DNA from: Sinohyriopsis cumingii
Taxonomy: Eukaryota > Mollusca > Bivalvia > Unionida > Unionidae
Direction: 5' to 3'
Assembly (NCBI GenBank): GCA_028554795.2
Contig: CM068824.1
Span: 163,364,130-163,428,129 of the forward strand
Length of the DNA: 64,000 bases
Under the pieces are notes generated by a model. The model saw only the letters and a program-made list of their open reading frames with translations. It ran no database searches and was not told the origin of the DNA. The position numbers were made by a program, and so were the translations under genes. Position 1 is the first letter of the stretch. Every line of letters starts with the position of its first letter. Positions 1-64,000 of this stretch are shown piece after piece.

Positions 1-1113
1 ATCATTCAGCTCAGCAAGGCATTCAGCTCAGCAAGGTATGGCTGGGTACATGTTTTACAGGGATCAATATTAGAGTTGAAAGAAATAACCAGTCATTCAA
101 ATTAGATTACTTTTTGGTAAATATTTGAAAAGAAAATCAGTATTCAAATATTCATTTGTTTACCTTGCAAGTCTGGCTCCATTTTGTAAAACAGACAAAG
201 TCAAATGTAAGTTTTACTAAATTGAAATAGTTCAAAAGTGAACAACTTGATACCTGCTAAATCATCAAAAATTCAAACTCCCATTTGCAAGGTGATCATA
301 ATGTCAGTATTCTGAATAGTCAGCTGCTCACAATATTGCCATTTATATTCATTGTTATTCATGTGATCTTGAAAGGATAATGTGTCAACAGAAAATTGAT
401 AAAGAACATAGTATTGAATGGGTCATATGAAAGTCAGCAAAGCCTTTATGTACCTAAGATTAGTTAAATTAAATTGGCCACATAGCCTTGCAGTTTTCAT
501 CATCAGCAAATCACTTCCCAGTTAATTGTTGTTAGATAGTTCCCACATTTAACTGAACAGGTAATTGAGAGTTACTGCCCTTTTTATCTTTAATCTGTCC
601 TTGGAATAAAAGAAGATATTTGAAGTTTAGAGATAAACAGGGAAAATAACTCCTTCATTCATTTGATTCTTAGTCTGAATCCCAAAAGCTTTACACAAGA
701 CCCCTAAAATGTCACTTAAATTTAGATTATTGAGTTCAGTGGTTTTCAGTGTGTTTGGTGTGTGTGTGTGTATGTGTGTGTGCATGTGTGTGTGAATAAA
801 TATCAAAGAAGACAAAGGGTGGATCTGATATATTAATGTTGATGAATATTCAGATTATATCTGAATACATTGAACAGATATTAAAATAGAAAAATTTGGT
901 ATTCATTTTAGCTTTAGTAAATATTTTATATACACAGACTTTATCACTTTGTTTTTTTGTAATGCTGCATTATCAGAAAAGAAATGAAGTCTTCCAATGA
1001 TTTTCCTCATAAATTTTTAATCTCATGTATGCTTGAACTATGATATAATTCTGAAACTTGTTATAAGTTGTCTTTCTCATCAAATGATTGTCCAGCTTCT
1101 TACTTGCTTATAG
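1..1113. other. Intron upstream of first recognised TTLL5 exon
   Basis: No coding segment was found here that fits the acidic N-terminus expected before exon 1. The first 40 bases contain a 17-bp direct duplication. A (TG)n tract lies at about 749-795. The rest is AT-rich unique-looking sequence. It ends in the acceptor of exon 1 (AG at 1112-1113). Confidence 0.6.
749..795. repeat. (TG)n microsatellite
   Basis: Imperfect GT dinucleotide run interrupted by TA and CA steps. Short open frames on the reverse strand rich in His and Thr are artefacts of it. Confidence 0.9.
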
Positions 1114-57497
<56,384 letters not shown>

Positions 57498-58860
57498 GTA
57501 CAATACAGTTTCATATTACTATGTTCTACAAAAGACAGCTGTCAGAATAGTTAACATGTGACATTTATTAAGGTGAATTTTTTTTCCAGTAGGTATATCT
57601 GTTTGCATTTAGTATTACTGATTTTCACAATTTACAGACATGATTTTTCTGTTTTAAAGGAGAATTCTGCTTTTCTCCTGACTTGAATCAGATTTTTCTT
57701 GATATAATCTGTTGTGTCCATTGGAGAAAAAGACAAGTGAATGTATGGGATTATTTTTATATAGTTGATGTACTTGGGTGTTTATTTTACAGATTTGTTA
57801 TAAAAAGAGAGAATTATAATATATTTGCTGCAAAAATTGAGAAATTATTGTGACATAATAAATCATGTGAACACTGACATGCACATGAAATGACTTCAGC
57901 ATCAATAGTATTGGAGAACAAATTCATGTGACTATAAATATTGTGAAATTATTGAAGTCAAGTTAAACATTTTTAGTTAGTTTATTAGTTTGTCAAATGA
58001 TTATTTTGGTTTATTTTATGATCATAAGTTGCACCAGGAGGAGTTTTTTATGAGTGTAAAATGCATTTTTGGACCCCCAGATCAGGGGTGCTGCCTCTCA
58101 AGACCTCGTTGGGGGAGGACCCCCAAATCCCCCTTAAAATTTGTTCAGCTTTTTTTATGGAAGACCAAAATCATGTCTGAATTTATGAAAAATGGCACTT
58201 TCCTTTGGGTTGTTCAAAGATCAGTCAATTTTCATTGGTTCTTGAAATTCAGTTTTTGTAGCGAAAAGCTGGAAAGGAAAGGGAAGACTTCCAATAAAAA
58301 TCTTGAATTCACAGTATTAAAATTATAGTTGTTATTTTGGCTTGCCTCTGCACAAGTGCTTATTCCTTCAGAGCTGTATTGATGCTAAGAAAAGTAATCT
58401 GTAATGTAATATAATTGAATGAATTATTTGACTGAGTCTTAAACTATCAGTAAACAGTCGTCAGGGCTAGAAAGATGTTATTGTTTCCCATATGCCCACT
58501 TATTTCCCATTTGCCCACTTAATAAGTACAAATACATTTTAGTTGCCCAGCAACACAATCAACTTTGGTAGTGCCTTTACATTAAATAACAGGATCTAAG
58601 TCAAAGATGTTGAAAAAAGTGCATTTGTTTAGCTGTAATAAGCAAGTGAAATATACCTATGACTTTATGATTATTAATATGAATAAATGTACTAATGATC
58701 TCTAATCCCTGATTGTGGTTCCTTCTTCTTATTATTATTATAGTTAATCTTTCAACTCGCTGCTCATTTCTTTGTAATTATGCTTTTTGTATTCCTTCAG
58801 AAAAGGCTTAGGAGACTAGTTTGTATGCATAATCTTGAGGATATGCATTTCATTACTGTA
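57498..58860 (+). other. Intron 20, left part
   Basis: No next exon found. GGACCCCCAGATCAGGGGTG and GACCCCCAAATCCCCCTTAA near 58070-58135 and CAGGGCTAGAAA at about 58464 look like fragments of hAT-type element ends, without partners. The open frame at 57990-58328 covers the first of these and is not a gene. Confidence 0.45.
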
Positions 58861-58865
58861 GAAAA

Positions 58866-59502
58866 ACTCAGTGGCAAAACAATTACCCCCTGCTCATTTA
58901 CCCCCAGTCAATTACCCCCTGGTCAACTACCTCCATGACATGGTTATTCCTCTGGATATAAAAAGCAAATACACAAACTAATTAAGAAAGACCAAAAGTA
59001 GGAATGGTACATGGGGCAGCCATGTGATATTAAAAACAAGAAGATGATGTCATGTGAGATATATAGTTATAACAAATAGGTTCAGGTGGTTTAATGAAAC
59101 AAAAATATATGCTTCTATACACTATGTTACCTATAAACAACAGGTTTTGTGACCTAAATTAGGTGGCGAGCCCCCTTATAGTAAGTTCACAAACTTTCTA
59201 ATTGTCTAGGTGTTATATCTTCTATCTGCCTACTCTGTGTATAATGCTGGTGTGAAAATAATGCTTCTTGGGTAATAATCACAAACTTTCTAATTGTCTA
59301 GGTATTATGTCTTCTGTCTGCCTACTCTGTGTAAAATGCTGGTGTGAAAATAATGGGTAATAATGATCAAAGGACTCCATAGTATATAGCAAACATCATG
59401 GGAGTAGTTTTCAGGGGGTAATTGATGGGGGAGGGGGTGTAATTGACCAGGGAGTTATTAAATTGGGGCATAAATAACTAAGGGATAATTGTCCCAGAAC
59501 CA
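58866..59502. mobile_element. MITE with long AATTACCCCCT inverted ends, about 0.64 kb
   Basis: The left end has CAGTGGCAAAACAATTACCC, CCTGCTCATTTACCCCCAGT, CAATTACCCCCTGGTCAACT. The reverse complement of the right end reads TTCTGGGACAATTATCCCTT, AGTTATTTATGCCCCAATTT, AATAACTCCCTGGTCAATTA. The ends thus mirror over more than 70 bp with an internal sub-repeat. A tandem duplication fills the middle. There is no coding sequence. Target duplication not resolved. Confidence 0.78.
59183..59375. repeat. ~95-bp direct duplication inside the MITE
   Basis: CACAAACTTTCTAATTGTCT, GCCTACTCTGTGTATAATGC and TGGTGTGAAAATAATG occur twice, about 92-95 bp apart, with few differences. Confidence 0.9.
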
Positions 59503-59550
59503 AAAAAGTGCTTTAATTGAAGAATCATTTAGACAATCTTCTTGTTTTTC

Positions 59551-59604
59551 ATTCATTCATTCATTCATTCATTCAGTCATTCAGTCAGTCAGTCAGTCAG
59601 TCAG
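59551..59604. repeat. Tetranucleotide repeat (ATTC)n-(AGTC)n
   Basis: About six ATTC units shade into about six AGTC units through mixed ones. Confidence 0.95.
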
Positions 59605-59799
59605 TTGTCAAGTATTTGTCTTGAACACCGCTCAAGGATATTTACTTTCTGTTTGCAACAACATACTTTGACAGAAAGCACATTTTCAGTCAACTTAAAT
59701 ATTAACTGATCCTATATTTGGTCATGTGGCACTAGTCAGTATCTGCCAAATCATTCAAAGATTCACGTCTGAATGTTTTTATATTTATGATAATAAACA

Positions 59800-61180
59800 T
59801 GGGATTTTCACTGAAAAACTTCATGGGATGTCTACTTCATCTTAAATGAAAATGATGCTGGTCTGACATCAAATGAAATGTTTTTGCTCAAGCTTCCAAT
59901 ATCACTGTCACATTGGCCATCTTGAAAATCTTATTATTACTACTCCATTTCAATGTATGGTCTTATCAGTATGGGGTTTTTCTTAAAAGACTTCATATGA
60001 TGTCTACTTGGTTCTAAATGAAAATGATGCCAGGCTGACATCTGATATGGCTACCACAACAGCCGTCTTGTAAGTTTTATTATCACTACTCCTCCTGAAC
60101 AGAGAGTCATATTGGAATTGGGTTTTCACTAGAATTTTTATAATGTCTTTTTGATCCTAAATGACAGTCGTGTCGTCCAGACATGCAAAATGGCTGCCAC
60201 AGTGGCTATCTTTAAGATCTTGTTATCACTACTCCAGCAGAATGGATGGTCATATCAATATGTTTTTGTTTAATTATAGACTTTTTATGATGTAGCCATA
60301 GTCCTAAATGAAAATGATGCTAGCCACTAAACAAGCATCTTGAAAAACTTGTTCTTACTTGTCCTCAGTGCAAATTCATATAAACAGTTCTTTTCACCAA
60401 AATGACTTCTTATAGAGTCTTGTTAGTCTTAAATAAAAATTGAGCCTATCTGGTATCCGAAATGGAAGCCACAGTGGCCATCTTGAAAATCTTCTAACCA
60501 CTACTCCTTATAGATGGAAAGTCATTTTGACAGATGACTTCTTATGATGTCTAATTGGCACTATAAAAAAATGGTGCAGATCTGACATCCAGTATCGTCA
60601 CCATCTCAGCTATCTTGAAAGCCTTGTTATCACTACTGTTCCAAAATGGAAAGGACATGATGATTTTCACCAGATTGATTATGATATCTAGTTGGTCCAG
60701 AATGAAGATGGTGCCTATCTGACATAAAAAATGGCCACCATGGCAGCCATCTTGAAATTCGCAATAAGGCTTCGTATGATGTCTGTTTGGTCTTGAATGA
60801 AAACAATGCTGATCTGACATTTGCGTGGCCACCATAGTGGTTATCTTGAATATCTTGTTATGGCTACACCTCCAGAATTGATGGTCATATATTAACATAG
60901 GGTTTTCACCAAAAGAATTCTTATGATATCAGGTTGGTTCAGAATATGAAGGATGCCCCACAGATATCCATTATGACTGGCACAATAAACATATAGAACA
61001 TCGTGTTGCTAATTCTCTGAATCAGTGGTAGTATCAACATGGTGTTTGTGCCAAAAGTCTTTTAAATAGTGTCTAGTTTGTCATAAGTGAAAATGGTGCC
61101 AATCTTACATCCAAGATGGCCATTTGAAAATTTGAAAACCAACCATATCACTCAGGAACATCAGAGATGGTTTCAACATT
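59800..61180. repeat. Degenerate ~140-bp tandem array, about 9 copies
   Basis: GCCATCTTGAAAATCTTGTT recurs near 59917, 60062, 60205, 60335, 60477, 60609, 60746 and 60839. Between copies, in order: ACTACTCCTCCAGAATGGAT, GGTCATATCAATATGGGGTT, TTCACC, TTCTTATGATGTCTAGTTGG, TCCTAAATGAAAATGATGCT, GATCTGACATCCAATATGGC. Same family as 49860-50460. The minus open frame at 60551-60898 is a shadow. Confidence 0.9.
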
Positions 61181-62609
61181 CAGCAGTTAAAATAAAATGA
61201 TCTTAATTTTCTGGAAATTCTTTTTGAACAGGAGAGAGACAGTACCTTTGAGGCACTCTTGTTTTCAGTATTACCAGTGTAATACAGAGTGAAATATTTG
61301 GATACACCCAATTCTTGACAACTTTGACAAGAAACTTATTGTTTATAGCAGTCATCACAGTTAAAACTTCTGGTAACAGTCCTATGAGTACTGAAAGTGA
61401 CAGATGTTGTCTAGACCAAAAACAAAAATATTTAATGGGATAAAAGCTTGCAGGGCCAGGCATACTCATAGTGAAGTGCACTTGCCTGGGATATTTTTTC
61501 AACTTGTCCAGGGCATCTGGGCAATATATTTATCTTGTGCTGAACCATTCCACTGATAATTACATGTTCCAGTTATTATCTATTTTGATCCAACAGTGTT
61601 TGCATGAAATTACCTATAAGCCATATCACACAGCACTGACATCATTTACTGCAAATAGCCAGCTGTATGCTGTTTTACAGGCAGGATAATAAAGTTTATG
61701 GTAATATTCTAAGCAAAAAAGGTAACTAACTTGATTACCTTTTGAAAGTATCTAAGTTGTGAGAACTAGTGGCAACTGCCCTAAGTATTTGTGAGGCCAT
61801 GACATGTTTAACACCAATATAACAGCATTTACATACATTAAATAAAGTAAGATAGATACTCCAGTGTTAATACAATCAAAATTTGAAACACAACTAGCAA
61901 AATCAGTAATACATCTTAAATTTGAAAAATACATAAATGACTGATATTAAAAAAATAAATACGACCACAAAGACTTAGTTAGCAGTTTGGAGCCTTCAGC
62001 TTCATTGTTTTGATTGTCATCATGATCATCCTGCTGTTATTATATTACTTTTTGGTCTATATTTAATGTTTTAAAATTTTCATTGTGGACTATTTGAGGA
62101 GTACCTAATATATGAGAATGACAATGTTAGTTATTATTATTATTATTATTATTTATTTATTTATTTTTTTATTATTATTTTTTTTAAAGAAAAGATGTAT
62201 TATCTTTGAGAGTTTACCCTTTCATGGCAAAATGTAATTTTCCAAATGATTGTATAAAAGGATAATTTTACCTTATTTAATGTGTTTTTTTGAATGATCA
62301 TTTTATAGTTTTGTAGACTATAAAACTAACTTATGTGTTATTGAAACAAATCACAATAGACAGTCAAAATTATCATTAGATTTTGTTGGAATAGATGTGA
62401 TTTTTTCTTATATATTCCAACAAAGTGTACAGTATACAGTGGGGGGGGGGTCATAGTCAGTTATCTTTCCAACAGGTGGAGCCACAGAAAACTCCTGGTC
62501 CAGATATTTGGTTGTCCTTGGAGTTTATCATTAACCAGAACAATGTATTATTGATCAGTCATATTTTATATCAAATCTTTATGCTATTAACTTATTTTTC
62601 TTATCTGCT
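61181..62609 (+). other. Intron 20, between repeats
   Basis: AT-rich with an (ATT)n/(TTTA)n stretch at about 62130-62180. A possible acceptor at 62475 is followed by an open frame that does not resemble TTLL5. Confidence 0.45.
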
Positions 62610-63842
62610 GATTAGTGTGGCTGTATGAAAATCTCCAGGTCAGTGTGGCATAATGAAATTCTCCTGATTAGTGTGGCTGAATGAAATTCTCCTGATTAGT
62701 GTGGCTGAATGAAATTCTCCTGATTAGTGTGGCTGAATTAAATTCTCCTGATTAGTGTGACTGAATGAAATTCTCCTGATTAGTGTGGCTGAATGAAATT
62801 CTCCTAATTAGTGTGACTGAATGAAATTCTCCTAATTAGTGTGGCTGAATGAAAATCTCCTGATTAGTGTGACTGAATGAAATTCTCCTGATTAGTGTGA
62901 CTGAATGAAATTCTCCTGATTAGTGTGGCTGAATGAAATTCTCCTGATTAGTGTGACTGAATGAAATTCTCCTGATTAGTGTGACTGAATGAAATTCTCC
63001 TGATTAGTGTGACTGAATGAAATTCTGCTGATTAGTATGACTGAATGAAATTCTCCTGATTAGTGTGGCTGAATGAAATTCTCCTGATTAGTGTGGCAGA
63101 ATGAAATTCTCCTGGTTAGTGTGACTGAATGAAATTCTCCTGATTAGTGTGGCTGAATGAAATTGTCCTAATTAGTGTGACTGAATGAAATTCTCCTAAA
63201 TAGTGTGGCTGCATGAAATTCTCCTGATTAATGTGGCTGAATGAAATTCTCCTGATTAGTGTGACTGAATGAAATTCTCCTAATTAGTGTGGCTGAATGA
63301 AATTCTCCTGATTAGTGTGACTGAATGAAATTCTCCTGATTAGTGTGGCTGAATGAAATTCTCCTGATTAGTGTGGCTGAATGAAATTATCCTGATTAGT
63401 GTGACTGAATGAAATTCTCCTAATTAGTGTGACTGAATGAAATTCTCCTAATTAGTGTGACTGAATGAAATTCTCCTAATTAGTGTGACTGAATGAAATT
63501 CTCCTGATTAGTGTGACTGAATGAAATTCTCCTGATTAGTGTGACTGAATGAAATTCTCCTGATTAGTGTGGAAGAATGAAATTCTCCTGATTAGTGTGA
63601 CTGAATGAAATTCTCCTGATTAGTGTGACTGAATGAAATTCTCCTGATTAGTGTGGCTGAATGAAATTCTCCTAATTAGTGTGACTGAATGAAATTCTCC
63701 TAATTAGTGTGGCTGAATGAAATTCTCCTGATTAATGTGGCTGAATGAAATTCTCCTGATTAGTGTGACTGAATGAAATTCTCCTAATTAGTGTGGCTGA
63801 ATGAAATTCTCCTGATTAGTGTGACTGAATGAAATTCTCATA
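62610..63842. repeat. 28-bp minisatellite, about 44 copies
   Basis: The unit GATTAGTGTGGCTGAATGAA ATTCTCCT repeats at 28 bp across 1.23 kb. Main variants are GGCTG/GACTG and GATTAG/AATTAG, intermixed in blocks, which suggests gene conversion or higher-order duplication. The left edge is more diverged. All frames hit stops, so it is non-coding. Confidence 0.98.
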
Positions 63843-64000
63843 AACAAAGGTTGCAAATGGCAAGTTGCAATTTACAATTCAATACATAGAAGAAAGAAGT
63901 TAAGAAAATACAAAATGTATAACTGATTGTCTTTTTATTTTTATTCCATCATTATAAGACAATTAAATGTATGCAAAGCAACTGTAAATATATACAAAAC
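63843..64000 (+). other. Intron 20, window edge
   Basis: AT-rich sequence with no feature. The TTLL5 gene presumably continues to the right. Confidence 0.4.

Noticed and set aside
62475-62628. Exon 21 candidate after TTTCCAACAG
   Set aside because: The translation in the required phase does not resemble the KMQARIAFSAYL-type segment, and the other frames are low-similarity.
62610-63842. Regular 28-bp repeats as a CRISPR array
   Set aside because: The copies abut directly with no unique spacers, and the DNA is an animal intron.

Overview
The window is animal nuclear DNA and looks molluscan, probably bivalve or gastropod. It is AT-rich and intron-rich. Simple repeats, degenerate tandem arrays, tRNA-derived SINEs and hAT-type DNA transposons fill most of it. 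The taxon is inferred from protein similarity and repeat style, since no species-specific marker could be checked.

It contains one recognisable host gene, on the + strand from 1114 to past 57497: a tubulin polyglutamylase of the TTLL5 type. Twenty coding exons could be placed by matching their translations to remembered vertebrate TTLL5 and by requiring splice sites and phase to agree. They total 2094 nt and read as 697 complete codons with no stop. Exons 1-13 (1114-24990) carry the TTL/ATP-grasp catalytic domain, and its nucleotide- and metal-binding motifs all look intact. Exon 14 is a 36-nt phase-0 microexon. Exons 15-19 carry the conserved block after the catalytic domain, including a very basic stretch. 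Exon 20 carries an acidic, proline-rich linker and the start of the next conserved segment. The initiator exon and the 3' end lie outside the window.

Introns, left to right. Intron 2 holds a minus-strand LINE fragment with an internal deletion. Intron 5 holds a minisatellite with an inverted block. Intron 6 has a full-length SINE with an 11-bp target duplication. Intron 7 has a 1.3-kb hAT element interrupted by a second SINE. Intron 9 has a degenerate hAT element of about 2.2 kb with a transposase relic, then a truncated SINE. Intron 10 has a MITE, a 51-bp satellite and a G-rich tract next to exon 11. Intron 11 starts with two extra copies of the exon 11 splice-donor junction. Intron 13 has a degenerate repeat of about 50 bp. 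Intron 14 (7.9 kb) has long microsatellites, a SINE with a perfect 12-bp target duplication, two arrays of 120-140-bp units and a SINE nested in another SINE. Introns 16-18 have more arrays of about 140 bp and a MITE beside a satellite apparently derived from it. The last 6.5 kb has a TIR-bounded MITE, another array of about 140 bp and a 1.2-kb 28-bp minisatellite.

There is no operon, CRISPR array, functional tRNA or rRNA gene, or retroviral or Polinton element that I can support. The points most worth a second look are the triplicated exon 11 junction, the microexon, the nested transposons, the MITE-to-satellite relationship, and the several arrays of about 140 bp that share a core.
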